Positions 47,861-58,246 of a DNA stretch of 64,000 nucleotides are shown here, one piece after another. Under the pieces are notes generated by a model. It saw nothing but the letters and a program-made list of their open reading frames with translations, did no database searches and had not been told where the DNA came from. This stretch comes from Sycobia sp. Sy_11. Lineage: Eukaryota; Arthropoda; Insecta; Hymenoptera; Epichrysomallidae. The stretch lies in contig JACCIC010000096.1 of assembly GCA_018907035.1 (NCBI GenBank), positions 1,179,501 through 1,243,500 on the forward strand, read 5' to 3'. Position 1 is the stretch's first letter, and each line of letters begins with the position of its first letter. Both the position numbers and the translations under genes were made by a program.

Positions 47861-50243
47861 CGCGTCCCTATTGCGCGGTGAAGGTCCCAAAATTAATCAT
47901 TTCTAAAATGAAGTCCATTTTCTGCTTAAAATGATTATATATCAAAAATAAAATTAATTTTATGTCAGTCACATATTTCGATAAATAATTACATTTCATA
48001 GATTTTCTGTCTCTTGTATTTTTTTCGGAGACTAGTCTGAAAATAAAATATTAGCTGCGAAAATTTTTTTTGTTAGTAGTCTACGGGGGTGACTGTATAC
48101 AAGGGCAGTCTGACTGTCATTGTAATTTTTAATTTAATTTTCATTTTTATTTTTATTATTTTTGTGTATTGATGTATTAATGTTAATGTAGATGTTATGT
48201 GTATTGATCTTGTTACGTATTGTTTTCGATTGATTTGATTGGATTGTAAGACCAATGAAAAAATATTTATTAATTTGTATATAAGCAGTCAACAAAAGTA
48301 CAATTAAAGTATTTTAAACTAGTTTATTTAGTGATATTTATTTAAATTTTTTGAAAACTAATCATTTTAAGACAAAAATGGGCCTTATAACCTCACAAAA
48401 TCGATTCAGCTCGCCAAAAAACAGAAAGTGATACTAAGTTACCAAGGGGATCTTAAATTTGCTATGACAGTCCTTTGTGCCCGGATTACATAGAGATTCT
48501 CTTACTTTTTAAGGTAGGACCTGTTAATAAACTAATACTTCAATTCATGCCTCGTGCACGCGCATTCACTCAAAGCACATTAAGTATATAGAGAGTCTAC
48601 CAAATATGCATATTTATCCTAACGAATCGGTAATAAAAAACTAAAGAGGTAGTACAAAGCTTGGATGCATTTTGAAAAGTTGCTATAGTATTTTCATTAC
48701 GTGCTAATCTTAATCAACGAATGAATAAAAGCTAATTCGGTTGTTGATGGAGAAGCGTGGAATTGGAGAAGATAGGCGAAGATTTTAAGTGTAATCTGAA
48801 AAATAATTTGAGAAACTGTAGTCTATTAACTGCGACAATGAGTCGTGAGGACAACAGCGGTATTGTTAACTAGAATCTAGCTTATACTGGAGATATTATC
48901 AAGGATATTTCAATACGGGCTGCTTGTTTTCTCAATTTTCATGTCCTTCGATCGAAAGCCGAATTAGAGTTTCCTAATTGACTGATAAACATTGACACAT
49001 AACGTAAAAACCATTTAAAAATTTTCTAAATTCATAGAATTTTTATTTACAACTCACTGTGCTTATTACCGATCAGTTAGTGTAAGCAATCATATCTGGA
49101 GCACACGGTATAATTCGATTTCTTGCGCGCACGCGTGCGTCACTGTTGCATAATTCATGAGCACCGCACGGTCACGCATGTGCGCTAGTGTGCCTTATAT
49201 TTTCTTTCAGCAAAAAATACAAAAGTGTTGACGGGAATATTGGAACTTTGAAGGGAACTATATGTATACGTGTAGTTCGCTATCGAGTGAAAAGAAGCGG
49301 GATGGAGATAGGTCGAAATTTTCATATTTCGTGCTCGAGACCAATAATTATAACCCAATTCGCTCGATTTAAATTAACCAAATTGCTATTTCCACAGAAA
49401 GATAGAAATTTTTTACCGTTTTAACGGAAATAGAGATTCCCGTAAACGCAGATCATACCATACTCTTCAAACCAAATCTCAATGTTTTCCCAACAGTTGG
49501 ACTATGGTCGCGGCAGACGTAAGCGGAATCGCGCCACTATCGTCGATTAAAAAGTTCGTCGTGAATCGAGGTCAATTTATTGTAGATCTCGGCCGTTTTG
49601 AAACCGGCGCGCACCCGCTCCCGCATTGTTTATATTGACAAGGAAATGGATAAGGCTCTGCACAATTCATGCGATGGTTTTGCCTTTCAGCCCTCGCTGC
49701 GGCGCGCACAGGAATATATCTATATATAACCTTTTCAAAGGAGCGAAGAAGGGGGAAAAATGAAAAAGAACGAAGATGACTTTGTAGGAGCACTCGGACT
49801 CTTATTAGTGTTTCTTGCGAATTTCGGAAAACCCGGCAATCGACTATTAGAGTTGTCACTGCATTGCGGAACTTATCTAAAGGCGCGCGTCTCTTCGATT
49901 TGAGAACATGGATCTTGCATTTCGCTAAGAATGTCTGAATTATTACCATGTCTATTATTTTTATGAGGCAAGTAATATAATGCTATTAAAAGCAATTTCT
50001 GGGTCATCTTTAAAGCCAAGATAATTTTTCTTGCATCAATGCGAGAAATATTCAAATTTATTTTATAATAACAAATTTTATAGTAACATGACTGATAATA
50101 ATATTTTGAAAAGTTCGAGTGATAAAGTAGTTGATCGAAATGAAACATTTCCGCAACTTAATTAGTATAGTAAACTAGCTTTTAACGTTGTTTCAGATGG
50201 AATCAATGGATTAGATTTACGTTTCAATGTGTGAGACTTGAAG

Positions 50244-50246
<3 letters not shown>

Positions 50247-50297
<51 letters not shown>
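50247..50297. repeat. (AT)n microsatellite
   Basis: About 25 units. Confidence 0.97.
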
Positions 50298-50301
<4 letters not shown>

Positions 50302-51079
50302 TCTAAAAGAGAGTTATGAGTAAATTTTGTGGTTTTTTTATTTTTTCATTTAGATAAATTCTAGTTTTTATTTAAATAATCATGCAGCCGACGGAAGATT
50401 GCGTTAAATTATACTGTTTGATTTTTTAGCAAACGCTCTTTAAATAAGAATACAATTTAAGTGAAAATATAAATGTTAAAGTGTAATAATATTGTATCGT
50501 ACTATAAAAGTTACTAGAATATATGTCAAGTAAAAAATATGAAAAATCGCAGTTCGCTATATTCAATATATGTAAGATCTAAGTAAGAATATTTGGACTT
50601 TTTTTAGATTGACTGTTACACTTGAACACACTCTCTATGACGTTAAAATTAAAAAAAAAAGATAATTTTGTTATAAGTGTAATAAATATTGATCACATAC
50701 TATGAACTTTTAAAATTTATATTTTATTTGTGTCAATATTATTATACAAAAAGGCCTTCATAACCGTGTATATTTTTATATTATGATAATAATGAAACAA
50801 AATTTTCATTTTTTTTTCTCTTTAAGCTTTTCTTAGCACAAATGTTATAAATTTTTTCAGGCTAAAATTCAAAGAATGGGATTAAGTAATTTATTATTAT
50901 ATTACAATTTACGTATTTTAAAATTGCTGCAATTTATTAGTTCAGTATAATTGAAAACATTACAGAAAAACTATAATCAAATTGCGACCAAACATTTTTA
51001 AGATAACTTGAGTAAAAACTATATACTCTTCATCAAAAATTAATTTTTATATATATTCAAAGAGTCTCATACTATTTAT

Positions 51080-51107
51080 TTTTTAATTTTTAATTTTTAA
51101 TTTTTTC
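51080..51107. repeat. Short TTTTTAA tandem repeat
   Basis: Four near-identical 7-bp units of TTTTTAA type. Confidence 0.8.
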
Positions 51108-53141
51108 ATCATGATTTATTTTTTAATTCTTGCTCAGATATAAGCTAATTAGGTTATAAAAAGTGTAGAAAAAGAAAATTAGAAAAGCTTTGTTCTGTTA
51201 ACCCAATACTTTTTTAACTTTGCGACCGGTCCTTTTTATCAGGCCGTTCATGTAATCTTTCCACGCTCGCAAAGTTCTTCATCAAATTAAATACAAAATC
51301 CTACTTATATTGGGTTAGAAATCAAGAAGACAATGGGAAATGGTTCAATATAGAAAAAAATTTAACTTGCAAAAAATAAAATAATAGATATTATATAGGC
51401 ACCCTTAAACAAAACATCATTTTAATAATGAATTTGGAGTTATTGCTATATTCACGATGTTCGAGTTAAACAGTCAAACTCTTCATTGAGAATATTTTGT
51501 CTGAATTTATTTCATAGAATCTAATAACAAAAAGAAATTTGTATATAAATTATTGCAGAACGTATTTCAATAATAAATACTAAATATATACGTAATATAT
51601 GATCATACCTTCCAAAAAAACTTTTGAGAATAAGCAACAACAACTTTTATATAAATATATTTTGCCTATTTTCTGCATTCGATCGTACAATTTATTTTAA
51701 TGATGTGATAAGTGTACTCCTGATTCCTTCATAAATCTAAATTAATGTAACTGCTGCATGGTTTTGTGTAAAATAGGAGTATTGCCGGTTTATTACGAGT
51801 AAAAAACTTTATTAAAGAAACTACATATAACATTATATATAAATTAAACTATTAAAAATGTAAATCTACAGTATATTATTAATACTATTATTATTTTTTA
51901 TTTTTCTTAGTAATTTAACTAATTATCCAAGTAGAAATTTAAAATGTTTGTGTAACGATAATACTAATCTTTATCAACAATCAACTTGATGAGTTCAACT
52001 CGGGCTGAAAGAGCAGAATTCTTAAGAACTAAGGATAGACTAGGCTAAATTCCTAATTTGAAGATTTTATCATAGTAGAATATTCATACTATTCGTGTAA
52101 TTGTTTCTAAAACCGTCATACTGTTTAATGATATTTGAAGCGCCCATAAAGCATATTTTACTTTTTTACGTTAAAAAAGAAAATGTCTAACCGAATTAAA
52201 AACGCAATGGCCCATGTTATGCCCTCAAAATTCATCCTTTTATGTTCTCAAAATTCAAGGATTACGATTAAAAAATATTCTTTGTATCAAGTATTCAAGG
52301 TATTAATGTAAACAGTTTTTTTTTTCTTAAGATAAGCTATCGAGAAGTCTATTTTGCACCATAACATAAAAGCCGTTTTATTGTCGGGATACGGAGCGTA
52401 TATTTAATTGTTAAATTCATTGGATGTACGTATTAAGTTGTTTAAAATTTTAATTAATAATGCTTTTCATTTTATTTTCAGCTGTATTGATACCAGATTT
52501 TAATTAAATTCCTCACACAATTCTCAAAGAAGAACATTATGAAAACGACCGACAGTCTTCTTTTCACGTGGGTAAATGTTTGCCTTTGAAACTTTTGCCT
52601 ATGAATTTTTTTAAAAAGAGCACATTTATTATTATCTCACCTGTGATACCAAAATCTAACAACAAATTTACTAAATAACTAGCTTAAGAAGAAAATTATA
52701 CATATATTGATATTTGAAAAAGGCAAATCAGAGTATTTCCTTCATATTTATTAGTAAATGTTAAAATTATAAAGTTTAAAAGCCTTTTCATAAGTATATA
52801 GATGCCAATAAAACTTAGACTTAATTTAAACTCGAGAAGTGTTAAGAATACACTGATTACAGAGATAATGATTCATTTTTGGATTAAGATGTTTAAAACA
52901 AACTGCATAAAATTTATATAATACATATAGATGAAATTGGAATATAAATATATAATATAATATGTCAAAGCCAATACTATCTTAAGCCTCGTCTCCAGTC
53001 ATTCTCCACCAAAATTCCCAGACTAAGCCGATCTTTCAATGGATCGAAACCTCACTTCGCATCCTTCGATTTCCCGTCGGAAAATATAGATCGTCAAACG
53101 GAAGCGTTTGACGGAAACGCTCGAGGCTACATTCCTCGTTC

Positions 53142-53143
<2 letters not shown>

Positions 53144-53194
<51 letters not shown>
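53144..53194. repeat. (TA)n microsatellite
   Basis: About 25 units in a less AT-rich island. Confidence 0.97.
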
Positions 53195-53197
<3 letters not shown>

Positions 53198-53364
53198 AAA
53201 GTGGGCGCGCCTCACAAAAAAGTGGGCAGAGTACAGCTTCAGCGCGAGTCGCGGCATAATCCAAACACGTATAACGCTGTACTCGTAAATTTTCTGGCGG
53301 ATTTATACACTGGGATACGCTTGTTACAACGCATTGACGCGGACGTCGCGTCCCTCGAAGTAGT

Positions 53365-53366
<2 letters not shown>

Positions 53367-53429
<63 letters not shown>
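53367..53429. repeat. (TA)n microsatellite
   Basis: About 31 units, 170 bp from the preceding TA tract. Confidence 0.97.
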
Positions 53430-53431
<2 letters not shown>

Positions 53432-54623
53432 AGCTCCGTGCTCAAAACATCCCGAGCTAGATCTCCTACGTGCCATCGTCGGTGGCAACGACCGACATCA
53501 CCCCTGTCTCCGCCCCCTCCATCGCGCCGTTTCTCCGCGCCAAAGAGAACCGAGGAACAAATTTACGCGACAACCGCTATGGCAGGCTTTAAATTGACAT
53601 AGTCGCTGAAGTTTACGAGTACAAGAAGAAATGCTTCGGAAACGCTTCGATTACTTTATTATTATTATTGGGAAGGATGTTGCGGCTAAGGGTATAATTG
53701 TCTTTAAAAAGATTTCTAACAATTTTGTTTTTAAAGCCTGGTATTAAATCGAATGATATAGCCTGGGAAATGGTACATCTCTTTCGTAACTTTATTTTCG
53801 AGGGGGATATATTTTTATTGGAATTTATTGACCTCGGAATTCTTTGAACGTTGGGAGGATGTGAAATTTTTACTTGCAGTAAAAATGCTAAAAATCTAAA
53901 AAGTAAGTAAATATTTAATTTGATACAATCATTTCAATACAGATGATATTTATTGTATAAAGCAAATTTATGAATATAAATGTAGTCGATACGTTAACGA
54001 CAACTTTTTGGGTTTCAAAATTGAAATAATTGGATACATATGATTTTTGCTTTTTGGAATATTTATTTTATAATATGTGCAAGGTTTTAATTAGATTGAC
54101 GTGAATATTTTCAATCAGATAGGTAGATACAATAATTCATGCACTATATGAATCTCAACGTAGCGTGGAACATACAAATAAATACGATCTAAAGTACTAC
54201 AGATTTAATTATCCTGTATTAATATTAATAATAGTCGCTTGTTTTTAGATATAATTATAAGATTAACTGCTGTTTCTACTTACATACGTGAAAGGGTCTA
54301 GATCAACAAATCGAACATTGCATTCATATAAAATGAAAATTATGGACATCTGAGAACAATACTATATCAACAATTTCAATAGTCAAAATGTTCTCTAAAT
54401 CAAGCTACGCTGTTTTTAAGACAATAAGAGTGTTGTAATTTATTTTTCAATGTCTTTTTTCTGTTTACGTCTATTTTATTTAATGTTTACGTCTATTGGG
54501 CTTATTCGTCGCTTCTATATTCTGTAACGTACAAATGGAAGGGGTTAAACTATAAAACTCTTTTTCTTGCATTATTTTGTCTTACAAATTATCTTAGAAA
54601 TATCTTACATTATTCATTCTTAC

Positions 54624-54829
54624 AAACTTTTCTTGCTCCGTGCTTGCTGCGATCAAATTTAGTTTAGCATTATTTCCCTCAGGAATTGAAAAATCGTTGT
54701 TATGGGTAAAGAAATCTATCCCTGAGCTAGAGCTGGTCTGCAAAGAAATTACCACGCGATCTCGCTCCATATATACATGTGAGCCCTTGAGCATCGTCAT
54801 TGTTGCCCCTTCATTACGTATCTCTCTGC
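54624..54829 (-). CDS. Candidate internal coding exon, unknown family
   Basis: On the minus strand a pyrimidine-rich acceptor (CTCTTACAG at plus 54830-54838) precedes a 206-bp open segment ending in a consensus donor (TTT|GTAAGA, GT at 54623-54622). Two bases complete a split codon, then 68 codons follow without a stop. The product has alternating hydrophobic runs such as DRVVISLQTSSSSGIDFF and an SIPEGNNAKLNLIAAS segment, which look like beta strands of an ordinary globular domain. I do not recognise the family and found no neighbouring exon. The plus strand is also open for 73 codons, so the strand and coding status are not certain. Confidence 0.32.
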
Positions 54830-55499
54830 CTGTAAGAGCACTCGAGAATCAAGAAATGTGAGCGAAGGCAAAGCTCCGCGAAAATGAGGCTACTGGTTAG
54901 CTCGTTAACTAGTTGACTTCACTGAAGAGTACACAGCTGGCGCCTCAGCTGGTAGATAATTTGAACTGCCTTAACCAAAAAATTAAGATTTACTTCGGTC
55001 TCGTCAAGTTTCACGGGTTATTTTATATAAGCCATACTGGATTCTTATACTTATATCAATAGTAATTATTAACCCACTGCCCACAAGGAGACGTTATCAG
55101 ATATGGGTGACAGAATAAAATCCATTACCGATTTATTAGGGACTCTTATCAGTTTCAAATGTAATATATCAATAATTTAATGCATGTTATTTATCAGAAG
55201 TAAACAAGTATTAATTTTATTGGTTCAATAATATGTAATTTGTAATTAAATTTATAAAATATTTTAATATTATAGAATTATAAATAGATATTTGCAATTC
55301 AATATACGTATACTTTTTTGGAATGGAGTTTACACGTGTCTTTCGAGCTGAGCAAACGTGTTTACCTCGAGTTCTTCTCAAGTTATATTATTATACTTAA
55401 TCATATAAACAAAATCAAAAGTAATTTCTCAATCAATAATTTGGTCGTTTAAGTTAATTTTATAACTAAAGGAGTTCGAAACTCACAAGTTTTCTCTTC
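54830..55499. other. No recognised feature
   Basis: AT-rich sequence between the candidate exon and the second non-LTR element. Its right part may belong to the 5' region of that element. Confidence 0.4.
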
Positions 55500-55599
55500 A
55501 AAGAAAATATTATTACAGTCAAGCTACGCCAAGGTAACAACAACGAAATCAAGAAGAGAACATACTATTATTATTGATTGTATCGATTTTTTAACAAAT

Positions 55600-56010
55600 A
55601 ATAAGTATTTGGATGGATTGGCAGAATTTATCGATATAAACAATGTTCGATTTATCTCTAAAATATCAGGTAATCGCATATGTATCTATTTAAACAATGA
55701 AAATACAGTTCAAGCTCTGAAAAATTAAGTATCGAAAGTGAAAGATTTTGCATTAGCTATAAAACCACTAATTAATAACAAGAAAAGAGTAATAATATCA
55801 AATATAAGCCCAGTACCAACAAATGAACAATTGTACAAGCATTGAACGTCAAGGGAATCGGTATACTGTCAAACATTACTCGAATTAATCCTGGTTTCAG
55901 TAAGTCAGGGAGGTCGCACATTTTATTGTTTTACCGGCAGTGTTATATTGAAGAAGAAGACCAAAAAATATTCCGTGCAGCTTTGCAAATCACTCGTGAA
56001 AACACGACTT
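55600..56010 (+). pseudogene. ORF1 (gag-like) remnant of the non-LTR element
   Basis: Frames in this stretch read NNVRFISKISGNRICIYLNN, then (after a stop) KRVIISNISPVPTNEQL, then after a frameshift VKGIGILSNITRINPGF and LLFYRQCYIEEEDQ. The order of an NRICIYL block, a KR-x-IISN block and a final RRQ-x-YI-type block is what I recall of ORF1 proteins in insect Jockey/I-like elements. No intact zinc knuckle remains. The frame is broken at least twice. Confidence 0.6.
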
Positions 56011-56014
56011 ATGG

Positions 56015-56880
56015 GATCTGACAAGCGCACCCTTACTGGACATAACAAGTGCTTTTGATAATATAAATATTAAGCACCTTCTCTCGGCCTTGGCTGAAAT
56101 CTACAGTTAATTTAGTTAGATTTATAAAGTTTATACCCTACGAACATTATATTTTCACACAATTTAACGAAGACGCTCACAGAAAAGTATACAAGGGCGT
56201 ACCACAAGACATAGTTCTGAATCCCCTTTTGTTCACTCTCTATAGAAGAAATATTGCGCAGAAGCTTCCAAAAATTATTGTAGTGTCTGAATTTGCTAAC
56301 GACATTGAAATCCTTATCTATAGAAAATTAAAAGAGTCTTGTGTAATAAATTATTGAAAACTCAGCAAACATAATTAAACAAAATCTTGAAAAAATTGGA
56401 CTTGAGTTAGCTCCGTACAAGACCCTGCTAATACATTTTAACAAGCTAGGAGTAAAACCAACGAAAACAGAAATCAGCATAACAATTATACAAATCAAAG
56501 CAAGTGAAACCATATGCTATCTAGGCATAATCTTTGACTACCAACTATCATTTAAACAACAAACTAAAATTGTACAAAATAAATGTCTGAAAACTCTGTA
56601 CACTATAAAATATTTCAGTGGAATTTGGTGGGGTGCCAACCCGTGCACAATCTTACAACTTTATAAAAGTTATGTACATTCTGTAATTGACTACGCGAGC
56701 TCCTTATATTTTCGACGTAAAAAAACAAATACTGCAAAAATAGAAAAGCTACAGCTAGCTTCCAAGCTGCTATGACACTAGCTCTAGACTATCGTCGAAA
56801 CACTCCTAAAAATATTCTCTTCGCAGAATCAAAGTTAATGTACCTAAAAGAAAAATACCAAGCCTTATAGCTCAAGTATT
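56015..56880 (+). pseudogene. Reverse transcriptase remnant of the non-LTR element
   Basis: Recognisable blocks are LLDITSAFDNINIKHLL (palm, first catalytic Asp kept), YKGVPQDIVLNPLLFTLY (family GVPQGSVLSPLLF, Gly to Asp), SEFANDIEIL (family FADDI, second Asp-Asp pair changed to Asn-Asp) and CYLGIIFDYQLSF. Then come a SGIWWGANPC block and VIDYASSLYF. The YF-x-G-x-x-WGA-x-P and DY-x-S-x-x-Y blocks parallel those of the 9-11 kb element, so the two belong to related families. Stops at several points and the missing catalytic residue make it dead. Confidence 0.82.
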
Positions 56881-57179
56881 TGGTTCAAGTAATGTCAAAT
56901 TCAAATGTTCCTTTTTATATTACTATACACAGCATCTACAAAAGAAAATTAACAAATAACAACAAAAATAAAAAATTCAGGAGTATAAAACTACTCTACA
57001 TCTGTATAAATCAAATTATGCTAATGAAAACCAACTTAAAAATCTTACATAGATTTTTAAGACAAACTTATATAGAACAAACTACGAAACTCTCGTGACT
57101 ACTATTGTACACAACATTGATCTTCGTAATGAATTAAAAGTTGTTAATAATCTGAATCTGTTACTTAAGGAGTTTTAAG

Positions 57180-57995
57180 TACACGAAAAACCGCTACAAT
57201 ATTTGCAGACGGAAGTGAGATAGCGGAGACTGACTCTGCTGGTGCTGATGTTATTTCAAGCGAATTAAATCTCAGAAAGTCTTTTAGCATTAATTACTGG
57301 GCCTCGATATTTACTGCTGAAAGTATAGCCATAAATGAAGCATGAAGTGTAACCTTAGAAAATACAAATCTAAATTATATTACTTTCACTGATTCCCTCA
57401 GTGTTCTATAAAAGCTTGAATCACAAACAATAAGTACAAAAAAAATGTTCATATATCTGTCAAATCAAAAGTAAAATAAGAAATTTCTTAAAAAACAATC
57501 AAACTAATAGTAAAATAGAGTTGTATTGGATTCTCGGGCATACAGGGATAATGGGCAACGACATTTCCGATGAATATGCGAAAGAAGCTACAAAGAATGG
57601 GCATAATCAAAATTTTCACATACATTTCACAGATTTACAGAAATCGTTTATGGCTAATACAAAGATAAATACAATAAACAAAATTACTGAAGTACGCAAA
57701 TCCATAGGAAAGGAATATTTCAAATATTTTTATTAAGAAGAATCAAAGACATGGTTTTATCGATTTAACCTCAAAAGAGAAGCTATAGTTATGATAAATA
57801 GATGTAGAATAAACCACTACAACGTCGCGGCTTCCCTGGTTAGAATAAGTATTATTAAAAGTGCTCAATATCCCTGTAGTAATGAATTTCAAGACTTACA
57901 TTACATAGTTTGTCAGTGCAAATTCTACGATAAACATAGAAAAAAGCTATTTGAAGAACTCAGAAAGCATCATTATATTTTTACACATAATTAAA
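57180..57995 (+). pseudogene. RNase H and C-terminal remnant of the non-LTR element
   Basis: RNase H blocks are well preserved: IFADGSEIAE (first Asp), FTAESIAINEA (Glu), YITFTDSLSVL (second Asp) and WILGHTGIMGNDISDEYAKEA (the usual W-x-P-G-H-x-GI-x-GNE-x-AD-x-x-AK block with small changes). Stops interrupt the frame after NEA and within SVL. Two later open pieces (57521-57736 and 57791-57994) are the end of RNase H and a C-terminal segment RCRINHYNVAASLVRI with C-x-(about 13)-CQC-type cysteines, the terminal zinc-binding part. Confidence 0.82.
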
Positions 57996-58202
57996 CAAAC
58001 AAAATTATGTCTTCTCAGAAACTCAGAAAACCTCAACCTCACATATGTCAAATACTACATAAGTTTTTTCAATTAATTAAGTATTAATTAGAGATATAGA
58101 AAATCGTTTAAATCATATACTCAACCTGCTTGTTAAAAAAAAATATGTGTAGGAATTAAGAATGACTTGACCAAAAATGTAAATATATGTATATAGCTAA
58201 AC

Positions 58203-58219
58203 AATCTCATCATGAGATT
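58203..58219 (+). repeat. 3'-terminal hairpin of the non-LTR element
   Basis: AATCTCAT, a single C, and ATGAGATT: perfect 8-bp arms. It lies just before the A-rich tail, where element RNAs of this type can carry a recognition structure. Confidence 0.7.
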
Positions 58220-58246
58220 AAAAAAGCTTAAAGAAAAAAAAGAAAA

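Larger units (their letters stand above)
46716..54623. other. Gene-poor stretch rich in (TA)n tracts
   Basis: No coding gene is recognised. Five long TA tracts are listed separately. Less AT-rich islands lie at about 49080-49160, 49490-49870 and 53000-53660. The open frames there are either dinucleotide-repeat artefacts (Ile-Tyr runs) or have no recognisable domain. Confidence 0.55.
55500..58246 (+). mobile_element. Internally deleted, decayed non-LTR retrotransposon
   Basis: Plus-strand homology runs from an ORF1-like segment (about 55600-56010) directly into the RT palm (LLDITSAFDN at about 56030), then through RT, RNase H (57180-57630) and a C-terminal cysteine segment (57790-57995) to an A-rich tail (about 58223-58246). 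The whole endonuclease and the RT fingers are missing, so a large internal deletion joins ORF1 to pol near 56015. Many stops and frameshifts separate the pieces. Just before the tail, AATCTCATCATGAGATT (58203-58219) forms an 8-bp-arm hairpin, a type of 3' end found in several insect non-LTR elements. Confidence 0.85.

Noticed and set aside
48060..48290. Stretch ending in AAGACCAATGAAAAAATATTTATT, like the 3' end of a non-LTR element
   Set aside because: No coding homology precedes it and no target duplication is visible; the resemblance alone is not enough.
49572..49949. 125-codon minus-strand frame in a less AT-rich island
   Set aside because: The composition of the island explains the open frame. 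No domain or family motif is seen.
53108..53602. 164-codon plus-strand frame and overlapping minus-strand frames
   Set aside because: They are mostly Ile-Tyr repeats from (TA)n tracts. The non-repeat tails have no recognisable domain.
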